From positions 248,001 through 312,000 of the forward strand of contig JBBPTG010000006.1 of the NCBI GenBank assembly GCA_038093975.1: DNA of 64,000 nt. Direction: 5' to 3'. This DNA comes from Chalciporus piperatus (lineage: Eukaryota > Basidiomycota > Agaricomycetes > Boletales > Boletaceae). How positions within the stretch are numbered: the stretch's first letter is position 1; every line of letters begins with the position of its first letter. Under the pieces are notes generated by a model, which made no database searches, had not been told where the DNA came from, and saw only the letters and a list, made by a program, of their open reading frames with translations. Below, in pieces: positions 42,901 to 55,490 of this stretch. Position numbers and translations under genes: made by a program.

Positions 42901-44590
42901 AACAACACCGAGGTGAAAATTGTGGACGAATCGGCACCCAACTCGCCCGCAGGCGGCCCCGAGGAAACACCTCTCCATGTCCTAGATGATGGAATCACAC
43001 TCGCCGATATCCCACAGCTGATGGAAGTGGCCCAGGCCCGTGAGCAGCAACGTTCGTTGCCGCGCCAAAGCACGATCCCACACATCGCCGAACTGAGTAC
43101 CCTTGAGGTTGCGATCGTCAAGCATTCAGCCTTGCTTGCCTTACAACGCTCTCCGCTCAAGGACCAGATTGACCTGGACGAACTTCTGGAACTCGTGGAG
43201 ACGAAAAAGGCGGGGTTCTGGAACAAGCTATTTAAAGCTGGAGACAAGAAAAACGTCAAGAAAAAGGGCAAGTACAATTTGACTTGGCGCCGAGCGATTC
43301 CTGATCGACCTTTCTCAGGTGTCTTCAGCGTCCCGCTGGAACTATTAGTTGAGAGAGAAGGCTCAGATTCATTGCACGGTGCTACCCGCGCAACCTTGAG
43401 GGTGCCGAGTTTCATCGACGATGTCGTCTGTGCTATGCGACAGATGGGTACGTGCGCTCCCAAGTGATGCGGACGATCTCTGATATCAGGATAGACATGT
43501 CCGTGGAGGGGATTTTCCGTCGCAATGGAAACATTCGACGCCTGAAAGATCTTACGGAGGCCATCGACCACGATCCGTCATCCGTGGACCTTACACAGGA
43601 CAACCCTGTACAGCTAGCTGCACTCCTTAAGAAATTCTTGCGGGAGCTCCCGGAACCGTTGATGACATTCAAGCTACACCGCCTTCTGATCGCATCTCAA
43701 TGTAGGTCTCTTTGTTGCATGTTCTTTACTCGCTTGTCTTATCGTCACTTCGTGTAGCACTTCCCACAGAGACGGAGCGGCGGCGTTGTCTCCACATGGT
43801 CTCACTCCTACTTCCGAAGAGTCATCGTGATACGATGGAAGTGCTCTTTGTATTCCTGAAGTGGGTCGCATCGTTCGCCCACATGGATGAGGCAACGGGA
43901 AGCAAGATGGATCTACAGAACCTAGCAACTGTTATCTGCCCAAGTATTCTTTACTCACGGGGTCGGGACGCGGTTCGGGACGAGAGCTTCGGCGCGATCA
44001 AGGTGGTGACATCCTTGTTGGAAAACCAGGATGAGTTCTACACGGTTCCTGAAGAATTCCTCCCCATACTCAACGACCAAGAATACTTCTCGAACAGCTT
44101 GGAGCTTCCGAGCAAGGAATTCTTAAAGAAGTGCGATACTTACATGCGTCTAAAGGCAGGCGGGAGAACCCCAGCGGCATCAGCCTTCCCTACCTCTCCA
44201 AACCCTGTCAATCCTCGATCATTCCCCTCTCCAGAGCGTCCGACGCTGACTTCGGCCCCCAGTGAGCCGCAGATGCGCAATGGCCGCCAACAGTCACCGA
44301 ATTCTCACCCAGGCCTTCCACATGCACCGATGTCATACCCGTCCCCTGTGCATCCAGCTTCCCTCTCCCAGGGAGCCGTGATGATCCAGTCGCAACAACC
44401 TCGAAACCCGCAGCCGCAGGATATGGACTGGGCCGCTGTTCAGCGACCAGTGACAGGTTCTACCGCTCCTTCACCGGGAACACCGGGGGCACGGCCAGTT
44501 TCATATGCACCTCTACGGACCAGCGGGGAACATCCGCAAACGGTCCCTCCGAATGGCTACCAGGCAACGATGGTCCGTCAGCGTACATGA
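39959..44590 (+). CDS. LRG1: LIM-domain Rho GTPase-activating protein, Lrg1 type
   Basis: Lrg1-type proteins inactivate Rho1 and so restrain beta-glucan synthesis and the cell wall integrity pathway. The start MAFDPESLRVRNDNISLS (39959) opens a Ser-rich disordered region. LIM modules follow: CAACGLPMQGAFVRALGTVF (first), CAKCGFALRGSYITACNKKY (second), CAGCSSAILKQFVEINRNMR (third), and a fourth after a helical stretch, CVQCTQAVEEDCVRLG. A second disordered region leads to the RhoGAP domain: AMRQMDMSVEGIFRRNGNIRR with the arginine finger intact, PVQLAALLKKFLRELPEPLMTFKL and NLATVICPSILYSRG. The tail is Pro/Ser-rich and ends at 44590. The short intron before DMSVEGIF uses acceptor ATAG. The total length (over 1,200 residues) suits the family. 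Confidence 0.9.
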
Positions 44591-44959
44591 TCATACGATT
44601 CTTGTATACATGTCCCACTTTCCGTTCCTACTTCCACGATCTGCTTTGCCAACCAGCTGACCAGTCACCCTCGTTCGTCTTCACCTTTTCCACATCACTC
44701 TCCCGCATCCATTTTCGATCTCGCATTTATCTGTAGTTTACCGTACGTTTTCACTTATCAGTATGACACGGACGACTATCTTCGCAGTATACTCATGATA
44801 CCCGTGCATTCAAATGTACTCATTTTGAATGAATCGAAAAGCGGTGTGGATGAAGGAGCACACAGGACGATTTCGCATAACTCATATGCGTGCGGCATGG
44901 CATAGATTTTGGTGTAGCGAATGCAGTACAGGAAGGACATGAAGTAAACAACCAATCCC
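44591..44959. other. Intergenic: convergent 3' ends of LRG1-like and RPS15
   Basis: The 369 bases carry CT-rich and AT-rich untranslated sequence. No further gene is seen. Confidence 0.5.
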
Positions 44960-45718
44960 CTACTTGAGAGGAATGAACCGCGATGAGTGCGTGGCACCGA
45001 TCTAAGGGTGACTTCAGGGCGAGCACGTTGAGACAATATAGCTAGACGTACACCAGGACGACCGTGCTTGACGGGCCGGTATGAGCATGAGAACTCCCCC
45101 AAGTAGTGACCAGTCATCTCAGGCTTGATTTCAACAGAGTTGAAAACCTATGATGATAGCACTGGTGAGGGCGAAGCACATATTGATTGCTTATCGAAAA
45201 TTACCTTGCCGTTGTAAATACCGATTACACTGCCAATCATTTCGGGAACGATAATCATGTCCCGTAGGTGAGTCTTGACGACTGGGGGTTTCTCATTCGG
45301 GAGAGCCTCCTTCTTGGCCTTGCGCAACTTTTTAATAAGACCCATTGGGCGGCGCTTGAGACCACGGTTGAACTTGCGGCGGGCGCGTGCATGGACGAGC
45401 TATAGGAAATCATCGGATCGCAAACGTTATAGTCGTGGAGATGGAACGAATGATGGGTCACATACTTCGACGAACTGTAATAGGTAATCAATGAGGACCA
45501 AAGTAACGAGACAGCAATGCATTAGACGCACCTCTTCGTTGTTCATGTCAAGGAGCTTGTCAAGCTCAACACCACGGAATGAGAACGTGCGGAACGTTCT
45601 CTTCTTCTTGATCTCGGCGGCGAGGGCTGGGTCGGTAACGGCTGAATCCGCCTGTATGGATGGTTAGCGTGTCATGTTGACCGCAGGGACCAGTTGTGTG
45701 CTCGCAGATGCTCACCAT
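44960..45718 (-). CDS. RPS15: 40S ribosomal protein uS19 (S15)
   Basis: uS19 sits in the head of the small ribosomal subunit near the decoding site. The first coding exon is only the ATG (45718-45716); after an intron of 64 bases the second exon begins at 45651 with [21 protein letters not shown]. Further blocks are [82 protein letters not shown] and [24 protein letters not shown]. The last exon gives [12 protein letters not shown] and the stop at 44960. The presence of at least six exons in such a small protein is typical of basidiomycete ribosomal genes. It is divergent from RPP2. Confidence 0.96.
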
Positions 45719-46092
45719 GTTTGCGTCGTTGGTGGTCTTGAGGCTGTCGGGGATGACGGTGAGGCGATGTGAAAGCGGAGAGTGAATTAGGAAGTTGTGG
45801 CTGAACCTTGATCACGTGGAACTGTATAGTACATCCGGAAGGGGTCGTCATACACTCGGGCGGAAAGATCATACACAACATCATCGTCGGATAGAATCCA
45901 CAGGTCTTCCCTCGAGGATTAAAAGGTGTGTCTCTCTACACATTCTTGCTGTTTGATGGGCTCATTTTATCGTCTCTGGAAGTGATTTGTGGCTGCCCGC
46001 ATCCCTGTTTATACACTCGAAACTAAACACCAACTAAAGTCGGTATACCTCTCTTGTTACGCGCGAGAGATCGGAACTGATGGTATCCCTAG
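45719..46092. promoter_or_regulatory. Shared divergent upstream region of RPS15 and RPP2
   Basis: Two ribosomal protein genes start in opposite directions from this 374-base spacer, which makes coordinated expression plausible. No specific binding motif was identified by eye. Confidence 0.45.
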
Positions 46093-46598
46093 ATGCGTCA
46101 TATCGCTGCTTACCTCCTCCTCCAAATCGGTGGCAAAGCCTCCCCTTCCGCGGCCGATGTCAAGAAGGTCCTCGGTGCTGTCGGCATTGAGGCCGATGAA
46201 GAGCGCCTCGAGCAGCTCATTTCCGAGCTTGCGGGCAAGGACATCAACCAAGTGAGTAGACTAGAAGGTTTTTCCGTCTCCTTGTAATTAACTGGTGCCT
46301 TAGTTGATTGCTGAAGGTTCTGCCAAACTCTCGTCGGTAAGTGTATGCGTTGGGGCGCGTAAGCAAGCGATGACATTCTTTCGCAGGTTCCTTCTGGTGG
46401 CGCTGTCGCTGCAGGTGCTCCCGCCGCCGCCGCCGCCTCTGGTGGTGCCGCTCCTGCTGCCGCTGCTGCAGAGGAGAAGAAGGAAGAGAAGAAGGAGGAG
46501 AAGGTTAGTCCATTGCGCAGTAGTTGCGAGACCATGGTGCTAATCGTTGTCTACAGGAAGAATCCGACGATGACATGGGCTTCGGTCTTTTCGACTAA
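46093..46598 (+). CDS. RPP2: 60S acidic ribosomal protein P2
   Basis: P2 forms the lateral stalk of the large ribosomal subunit with P0 and P1 and binds elongation factors. The start [20 protein letters not shown] (46093) is typical of P2, not P1. It is followed by [43 protein letters not shown], an Ala/Gly-rich hinge ([22 protein letters not shown]), a Lys/Glu run, and the invariant end [11 protein letters not shown]. Four exons were joined; introns begin GTGAGT, GTAAGT and GTTAGT. The product is about 113 residues, the normal family length. Confidence 0.96.
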
Positions 46599-47358
46599 GA
46601 GTATCTTACGACTGTGTAACATGCCGATATGTAGTCTGAGCATCGATAATGATAGAATGCTGCATCTCACATGTGACCGATGACTTGCCTTTTTGAGCAA
46701 AGCTCCGGCGGTAGTGATTGCACCCGATTGGATGTGTTACCGTCGGCAAATAGTTACATGAAGCCGTCCTGAGATACGTCGGATATCAATGAAATGCAGT
46801 CGGCAGCAGTTGACGGCTCAGCTGAGACGAGAGAGCACCGTGCGGCGTGAGTATGCCCTGGACCAGACAACGACCGTCCCTGTTTTTTTCGAAGAATATT
46901 TTTTTCTGGGCCGTTCGCATCGGCATCAGACGCAAAGCCGCCGGCCCGAAGTCGGAGACACGAGAAAAGACCGGGGACGGCCGGCGGAGGAACCATTAGG
47001 GCGATCTGCGAAAAGACAAATCCGACAAATGAGGAAGTGGGGCAGTTCGCAGCTCAGTGTGTATACCAGCATCTCAGCCTGCTCGTTGCCCAAGACAGCG
47101 TACGAGCCTGTTCACAACCGACCAGGTCGTCGTCGGTCGGTCTAGGGCACTACGATATCTCATTTAATATCGCCGACCTTTTTTTCTTGCTGCCCTTCGC
47201 TAACGTGAAGGCGCTCGGCACTAGGTTTTGACGGCCCTTCTATCCATCTCTCTCCTTTTAATATCTTGCTCTCCTCCCCGCCCATTCCCAAACACGCTCG
47301 CTCTCTTTCCCCCCTACCTCATAGTTTCTCCCCTCTCCGCCCCCTGTCATAATATCCC
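46599..47358. other. Intergenic: RPP2 3' flank and upstream region of the Zn2Cys6 gene
   Basis: A 760-base spacer. The last 130 bases before the next ATG are strongly CT-rich, a common feature of fungal upstream regions. Short open frames at 46754-46996 and 46789-47145 show no motif. No RNA gene is seen. Confidence 0.5.
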
Positions 47359-50300
47359 ATGGATCACTTCCCCCGTTCCCGAGATATCTCACCCCAACAC
47401 AACTCGATCACTTTCGCGCCCCTCAATCAACCTCCTCCAGATGATTCCCGCTTTCTCCCCGAACAACAGCCAGACTCGGACAAGTCCGACCCTAATATCG
47501 CGTTCATGAAGGGTCCAAAGCGTAAACGCCTCGCAAAGGTATGAGTTCTCTTTCCAATCCCCCATCTTCCCTTCACTAATTCAACTTCCCAAAAGGCCTG
47601 TGATGCTTGCCACAAAAGTAAACGTCGTTGTGACGGAACCGGTACGTTATTCCAACTTATCCGTACCTTAATCATACTCATATATGTCTTTCCTTCCCAA
47701 GCTCCATGCAGTAACTGGTAAGCCTTAGACGGCATGTTGCTATCATTGCGTGGTCTCTGTCATCTGACAGTTCTTCTAGTTATTTCGCTTCCAAGAGTTG
47801 CACGTATACAGATGCCTCTGGTAAACCTGTACCCGCACCTAGGCCACTGAAGTCAGACCGGGCCGAAAGTTCGACTGATGCTCGCCAAAGGACTTACCCG
47901 CCTCATCCAGAAGGTGCTCCCTCGACTTCCCCCTCCTTCAATGCTGTTTCAATGCCAGGAAACGAGTCATCGCAACTATCCTCAGATGATGATCGGTCCA
48001 GTAGTTCTCGAAATAAGCGACTCAGAACTGATCTTACCAAGATGACGATGACAACGCCGTCAGGGACCCCCCCAAGATCCTTTGCACCACCGTTGACCCC
48101 AAACGACCGGCCCGTCGAGCGCGACCAGACACTAACGCGCGAGCTCGTCCACCGTGCGTACTCTTCCTTACACCATTCGCAGTCACGGTCGGGACTCAAC
48201 AACATTAACCAGTTTTCTTTACCTATCGGCAACCCCAGAGTATGATAATCCACCAAGCATCCTTTATGGCGGCCCTCAGTCATGGTACTCTGCCTCAACA
48301 TCTCCTTCTCGCTGTTTGTGCCGTTGCGGCTCCATTGTCAAAACAACCTCGCTTGAAGACGTCACCTTGCCGATGGGCTGGCGAGATATTTGCCCAAGAG
48401 GCCGTGTCACTCATGTTTGACAAGAATCACCAGTTGGTTTGTGAGGAGAGCTTGGCTACCGCCCAGGCACTTCTCTTGCTCCAGCTGTACGCCAGAATGG
48501 GAAAGTCGCGGTGGAATGGCGAGTATCACCGTGAGTTCTCTTTCTGTTTTGTCGTTGCGAAGATTCAATGATTAATTCCATGAAGAACTTGCAATGGGGA
48601 TCGTGACCAAGTTTGGAATTTTCGATTCCGATAGCACGGTCCTTACGCCTCATCCACCACCCGAATTAATAGATGCTTGCATAGAGCGCGAGTGTGCGCG
48701 TCGTGTGTTCTGGCTAATCTTTATATCGGATTGCTGCGGAGCGATGTTGTACGGAAGGGTTCGACTGGCGACAGAGTCACAAATGAACCTCCGCCTTCCA
48801 ATCGATGAAACGAGTTTCGAGCTTTCCCCGCTTACCGCAATTCCAGGTTACAATTTTGGCTCGTTCTTGGTCTCACAGAAAGCTAACACTTTCTCAGAAT
48901 TTATGGCGAAACCGAATCCACCACACATCATGTGTTCCGAGTCAGGTCAGCTGATACGAATTTTAGCAATACATCAGGAGGTACAGCGGTCCATAAACAA
49001 CCTCAATAGTCAGAAGTCCCCCACAACACTGAGTTTGTGCTCAACCCTTCACACAGGTAGCGAAAACGGGCGACATCCTCTCGATCAACTTCAGGAACTT
49101 GAGAAGAAAGTCGAGGTATGTCACCCCACGGTTGTTCTTGTCTGTGCGCTGATGGGTTTTTACGTCCGCGTTAGGCTTGGGTAGATGGTCTTCCAGAACA
49201 CATGCGATTCAGCGAAGACAACTTGTGGGTACATGTTACCCAGTACGACACCGCATCAAACACAGGGGCATGGTGCTTCTTCGTTATGCACGTCATCCAT
49301 TGTTCGTGCGTTTCTGCACTAAACTTGGTGTGTATATTTGGACGATATCCATCGCAAGTCTGGGTCCGTTATAGATTACTTATTGTTACCGTCATTTCGA
49401 CAGGGAAAACAGCGGTATCGTCCCGAGATGCCCCATGGCCCAACATGGATGCATGAGAGAATACTCAAGATTATTGAAGCTCTCGGTAGGAAGGCAAAAT
49501 TAAGCATTCTGCGTGAGTTCTGTTCCAGTTGCTATTGCGTTGGCCGCGAATTCACACACCAAAATTATCAGTGGCACTTGCGCTTTGGGTAGGCTATTCT
49601 CTGCATCGGAATGAGATATGATCTCACATGTTGCATAGTCTCTCTTCAAGTATTCTGAGGAACCGCCAGTCCAGACATGGCTGGACTGGTCAAGTGAAGT
49701 CGAAGAGATCTGGGGTGTACGCATTCAGGATCTATGTCTGCGCGCAACAGATCATGGGCAACCGCTACGGACTCAATTAGTGCCGCCGCCACCGCCGCTG
49801 CCATCAGGATCGCGAGTTCGCGTACCAATGATACCGAGTGGATCGGCCTCTCCAGCATCTCGGGCTAGCTCTGACGTAAGCCCTTCGCTGGCAGTACAAT
49901 CGCCAAATTATCTTCCTCGGGGTCGTACGCCGCTCGATGTGCGGTTACACTCTCAGCCACAAGCTCCTCATCTTGGGACGAGAGTTCACCAGATCGGACA
50001 TGGTACCCGCGAGAAGGATGGCAGGAACGTTGTGAATGATTCTGATATCGATCCTGCCCTTCAAGCGGTTTCAACTTCGCGAATGCACGTCGCACCGCAG
50101 CTGCCTACCTCCCAAGTACCTCCGCTATCCCTACCGTCTTTGAAAGCCAGCGGTCTCTTAGAGTGGCCCCGTCCTGGGTCTACGGAGGCTCCAGCGACAC
50201 CTTCTGGCACACAACCTAATAATTGGCAACCCCCCACACAACACTTTGTTCCTCCTCGCCAGACTCTACGAGATCCAGCGCGCCAATTCAATGGTCAACC

Positions 50301-50415
50301 TCCCGAACCAGTGCAGCCCGATGGACCACGTCCTCCTGTACCGTCCGGCCCATCTGGTATGCCTGTTGGACTTCAGTGGTTGGCGCACGAGTCTTCAGTC
50401 TCGAGGGCAAACTAG
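47359..50415 (+). CDS. Zn2Cys6 fungal-specific transcription factor
   Basis: A binuclear zinc-cluster DNA-binding regulator. The start MDHFPRSRDISPQHNSITF (47359) precedes the cluster ACDACHKSKRRCDGT followed by APCSNCYFASKSCTY (CX2CX6C, then CX2CX6C). The cluster is split by two introns around a 16-nt exon (47702-47717) that encodes two of its cysteines. A Ser-rich linker leads to the fungal-specific middle homology domain (PF04082 type): RMIIHQASFMAALSHG, LLLAVCAVAAPLSKQPRL, ATAQALLLLQLYARMGKSR, RECARRVFWLIFISDCCGAMLYGR and ALNLGKQRYRPEMPHGPTW. The C-terminal 200 residues are Pro/Ser/Gln-rich and probably the activation region. Target genes are unknown. Exon joins between 49100 and 49700 were only partly resolved. 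Confidence 0.87.
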
Positions 50416-50631
50416 TATCCACATCCAAGATTGTGTAGATTGTATCATGGAACGCCTTCAGCCTGTCTAGTCTTTGTTTGTTCATCTGCCTGCTGGCAGC
50501 GCCGTTCCTTCGTATTTATACGTCTAGATATGAGCACACTAACCAGTGGCAGCAATACGGGTATTATACGCATAGTTGTAAAGTCCAGAGTTTGTAATAT
50601 AGTAACTATGCTCTGTGAGGGTCGAGTCGAG

Positions 50632-51157
50632 TTACTGTGCCTCTAAACCTCCGAGCTTCTTGAGGTTACGATGAAGTTCGGGTTTGACGAGAACGACGCG
50701 ATCTAGGAGCTTCTTGATCACTGCATCCTTGGTCACCTCAAAGGCATCTGAGGATGCTTGAAGCTTGACCTCTGTCTCTCTGTCCACCGCTGCCTGTGCA
50801 CTGGAGATATTGCCGGCGTACTGCAGAATTCTGAGCGAGAGATGTATATGTGAGAAGTGGAAGGTGTACCGATGCCTCGAAAGCCTTGAACTCTACTTCT
50901 TTCGCCTGTCCGTACTCTTCGATTTCCTTGGAAGCCTCTGAGCGAGCGTCCTTTAATCTCTGGACGCGATCTAAGTGAAAGAGGTGTCTAAGTCGGTTAG
51001 CGAGATGAGGTGATTGCGGAGAGTACATTGCCGTGCTTGTTGTACGATCTTTGCGGCCTCCTTCTCTGCCTCGAGGAGGGTCTGGATGCCCTGTGAATGC
51101 TGGGCTGCCTGATGGTAGTGTGAGCGGTGTGGATGGGTAGTGTAGTGTACATACCAT
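50632..51157 (-). CDS. VMA10: V-type ATPase subunit G
   Basis: Subunit G is part of the peripheral stalk linking the V1 and Vo sectors of the vacuolar proton pump. The first coding exon is only the ATG (51157-51155). After an intron starting GTATGT, exon 2 (from 51108) reads AAQHSQGIQTLLEAEKEAAKIVQQARQ, the hallmark of subunit G. Next come YRVQRLKDARSEASKEIEEY and GQAKEVEFKAFEASYAGNIS, then DRETEVKLQASSDAFEVTKDAVIKKLLDRV. The stop is at 50632 after GGLEAQ. The roughly 117 residues form one long helix, as in the family. It is divergent from the symplekin gene with 107 bases between the start codons. Confidence 0.95.
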
Positions 51158-51264
51158 GGTTGTAAGGAGAGTGTGTGAATTTGGACTCCGACCTTGGTAG
51201 CCGGAGGAGGACGTGAGGGCTGACCGGTTACAAGTTTGTTCTGTAAAGCAGACAAACTTGCAGA

Positions 51265-54200
51265 ATGGCGGGGAATCCGATTGACCCATTACAAGCACTT
51301 TCAGCAGCGTTAGCAGTCCCAGCCGACTCGAAAGAACAGGCTGATTTACTCGCTACTTTACGTGAATCCCTCGAAGTTCACCCAGCACCAATCCCAATCC
51401 TCTGTACCACCCTCATCAAAACCGTCTCCGGAGCGGGTGACTCCCTTCTAAAGAGATGGGTCCTTGACCTCCTTCACTTTGCTGTTTCCCGCTCTAGTCT
51501 CTCCCAGGATGCCCGCACTCAACGTTAGTTTTCGTCGTCTGTGTTCCTGCACCGCCTAGCCATCCTGTTAAACGTCCACTCTCTTCATAGTCGCGTCCCG
51601 GTCTGTCGAAACGCTGGCAAATCTCTTGCATGACCCCAATGTACGCACCGTCAAGGTCGCCACGCAATGTCTTACGACCGTCTACCCCCTCTTGTTTCGT
51701 GCACTGTAAGTCCTCTCGTCGCCTCCTTTTGACCGGTGGACCCAAGTCTCGCACAGATGTACGAACCGGACGCAGCGCCAACAATGGGACATCCTCTGCC
51801 AGTGCAAGTCTCGCATTCTCGACTTTGTTGTCTCGCCCACGGTGAACAGTGGTACCAAACTTTCGGCCGTCAAGTTCATGCAGCGGGTGATACTCCTTCA
51901 GACGCGAGGCGTGTCTGATCCTAGGGTAACTATCCTCCCAGATCGACAACTGGCGAAGCTAAACCCTGTTCAATCTTTCTCAGCTCCAGAACAAGAACGA
52001 CCCTAGCATAGCTAACATTCCTGCGGACCACCCATTCATGTCTGCGGCAGCACTAGAGGCAGAAGGCATGAAGCTTCTGGAGAATGTTATCACGATTCTC
52101 TACACCAGCCAGTAAGAACTTGCGTTACCCTGTTCTAGGCTATCACCTCTGACGTTGGTGACAGGAACGTCGACATTTTGACAGCGATCTTGAATAGTTG
52201 GAGTAATTTGGTCAAACATCGTCCCGCGTTGGTGCAACTGGTCGTGTCGTCTCTGGCGTCATGGACTCCTGCTGCCCTTGCTGGATTGTCCGCCTCCTCT
52301 GTGAAGAGTGTCGAGAAGAGCATTCGTATATTGCTGGTTCACATTTCCAGGCGAGTTCGCTGGCACGTTTGACTAGTGGGTCATATGCTGAATGGTCACT
52401 GTTTCAAGAGGGCCTCACGGCTCCGCGTTCGGTGCTCTGATCAACGAAGCACTGTCCCAGCAAGCTGCGCGCATGGAAAGGGCATCAGCAGAAGAAAAGG
52501 CGCGCAAAGCCGCTGTCGCAGCCACAGCATCCGAAGCGATGAAAAAGCGACCTCTACCCACAGGTCCAACTACAGAGCAACCCACGGACGCCAAGAGACT
52601 CAAAGTCGAAGTTGACAATGCTGCAGCCAACTCTGCAGCCTTTCTCGCGGCCTTTGATTTCACGACGCTGCCGATCGCACTTGTTACGGAACTCATCGTC
52701 GCGAACTTGCAAGCTTTTTCAGAGTCTACTTTGGTTGATTTGGTTCAGACCTATCGACAAAGCAGAGGGTTGCCTGCTGGGCCACCTTCACAAACGCCAG
52801 ATGGGGCTGTAGAAGAAGCCACACCAACTGCAGAAGCGGCCCCCGTCAAAGAAGAGCCCATCGACCCTCTGAAGATGGATATCGACGAGGAGGAGATGGA
52901 GTATGAACCAGATCGGTTGAATGAAACGGTAGGTGTGATCATGCTGCTAGATTTCTCTCGTACAAACGACTCGTCGAACAGCTCTCCGGAGGTGCTGAAG
53001 TTGTCGATGAAGAAGAGGAGGTCGCAGAAGTTCCTGAAGTTGCCCTCAGTCTCGACCTCCGTGACTTCAAACTCCCTTCTCCAAAAGAACTTTTAGAATC
53101 GGACCGGAATACTCTCATGCGAGGAGCTGTCGAACGAATATGTGACGGTGCAGAGGAGCTAGGAGGTTCTCTCGCGTTGTCGGCGGATCTTTCCAACGAC
53201 ATGTGGATGTTGCTCATCATTCGCATGATCACGCGGGTTGCTGAACCTCTCATTGAAACCTCACAAAACGGGGACGAGTCAAGCGGAGGGGAGGAAAAAC
53301 TAGCGCAATTCTACTCGCGGCAAGACAAGCTACGACAAGGGCTCTGTAACTATATCATGGCGGACTTCCCATCTAGGTACGGAGTTCCTCCCGTGATGCG
53401 TTGATCCATGCCTCATTTTTTGACTATTGCTACCTAGGTTGCGGCTTGCTACGACGTGGATGAATGAAGAATGGTACAACGACCGAATCAGAATTGGGGT
53501 TGACACCAATTGGGTATGATCATATTGCTGTCATCTCCGTTCTACCCTCACTTTGGATCGGACAGCGACCCAATTACGATTCCTGGCTAAACCAGATTGT
53601 CTCTTCATACCAGACTATTCTGGAAAGCAAGGCAGAAGGAAAACCAGACAGCAAAGACAAGGCGTTCGCCAAGTTCCTATTGGATTTACCATCCATACCC
53701 CCGGACATCTTGGACTTGTTACGTGACCTCTCCGTCGACCCTGAAAAGTTGGTTTTATTGTTCTTTTTCTGCAACAGAAAATTGACTGATCGGCTCTGAT
53801 AGGATGTATGTCGGGTTTACCAGTCTTCGCGAATTCGTACTTGAGCGCCCCTCGTTTCGAGCGGAGGCACTCCGAGTCCTGCTAGATCTCACGACACACC
53901 CAGGTATGGCAATATGATCACCGGAATCAATCGCACATCCTAATCGATCCACACAGACTCCGTCACACGTCGCGCCGCGATCAATACCGTAAGACGATGG
54001 GTCCCAGGCGCTGACCCAGTGGATAACATGATACGGGACTTCGCTCTTCAAATACTGCGCCGTCTGCAAAAGCGTCAGTCGAAGGACGCGAAAACAACAT
54101 CTGTGAACGGGAACGATGAGGACGAAAATATGGAGGATGGTCAACTGCCGGCCGAGGAGCTCATACAAACACCCTATCTGTCCGAAGAGATTGAGGTGCC

Positions 54201-55490
54201 GGCCGAGAAATCGGTCGTGCTTCAACACGTGGAACTGCTCTTTGCTTTATCCGTCAAAGTTCCCGAATTCCTCGATGAGTGAGTTCTTTATCTTTTTTTC
54301 TGAGCATCTTTATGACTCATCATGACATATTTTTACAGGATATTTGCAGCTTACAGTCATATGGACATTTCCGTTCAGGAAGCGGTCCAAGATTTAATTA
54401 CTGCGCTCATCAAGTCGCTTGGGGGTAGTAATGGGAAATTGCTTACTCTCATGCGGACATGCCCTCCAGGTTCAGAATCGTTGGCACTTAGAGTTCTGAC
54501 CATCTTCACAGAACACGGCAGGCCTAGTGCACAACTCGTGGCCTTGGTCAAGGGACTTATTAGCGAGCGCGATCTTGATGCCCGATTTCTTATTCCGATC
54601 ATTGGGGAGATGGACAAGGTAACATTTCTATATCCGTGCTCTTGCAGCTTTCTGAATTTAGTTTATACCAGGCGGATATCATGCGCTATCTCCCTCGAAT
54701 TGTCTCAATACTCAATGGTCAACAAGAACCGAAGAACTTGGTTCGTTCTGTATTCAGTTCTGTTGTCACCACGCCACCACAAACGTTTGGGAGCGTCACT
54801 TCAAACCTACCTCGTGTTCGACAGAGCGAGTTGTTGACGCCGGCAGAATTAATGGTCCTACTCCATGAGTCTGAGAAAGAAATTGGACTCAAGAGTGCTA
54901 TCGAAGGTATTTTTGCGTTCTGTTTTAATTCCCGCCTTTCTGGTATTGACGATGGTGTGTTCCCATAGCCATCGGTATCTGTTTCTCTATGACAGACGTC
55001 TTCCGATCCGAAATTCTAGCTGTGGTGATGCAGCAGATCGTTGACGAACCTGTTTTACCCGTGTTGTTCCTTCGAACGGTGTGTTGCTTCAGAACCCATC
55101 GTCAGTGTTGGCTAAAGGTGGTTTTTTTAGGTCATCCAAGCCGTGACTACATACAAGTCCTTGGTTGCCTTCGTTTCGACGACCCTGCTGTCCCGTCTCA
55201 TTACCAAAAAAATATGGCAGAATCCTCATTTGTGGGAAGGATTCATCCGATGTGCAAAGGTAATCGCTCCGGCAAGTTTCGGCGCGCTCCTTCAATTGCC
55301 CAAAGAACAACTTCGCGAGCTCGTGGATAAGCAACCTAGTTTGAAGTCAGGCCTACGGGAGTATGTGACTAAGAAGGCGGGGAACAAGGCAAGGGTGGCA
55401 GGGTTTTTGGACATCTTTGGGGACGATGATAATATACCATCATCGACACCGTCGACGCCGATTGATCCAGCTCTGACAGGCCAGGTATAG
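51265..55490 (+). CDS. Symplekin / Pta1-type mRNA 3'-end processing scaffold
   Basis: Symplekin (yeast Pta1) is a scaffold of the cleavage and polyadenylation complex in the nucleus. The start MAGNPIDPLQALSAALAV (51265) opens the N-terminal HEAT-repeat region (LKRWVLDLLHFAV, VKVATQCLTTVYPLLFRAL, KLSAVKFMQRVILLQ). It continues with GPHGSAFGALINEALSQQ and an Ala/Lys-rich segment. A disordered acidic linker follows (DIDEEEMEYEPDRLNET). The C-terminal symplekin domain has DVFRSEILAVVMQQIVDEPVLPVLFLRTV, YKSLVAFVSTTLLSRLI, WQNPHLWEGFIRCAK and LPKEQLRELVDKQPSLKSGLREYV. Ten or more introns occur; several small exons between 53400 and 55100 were placed by homology only. Stop at 55490. The domain order and total length near 1,200 residues suit symplekin. 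Confidence 0.88.
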
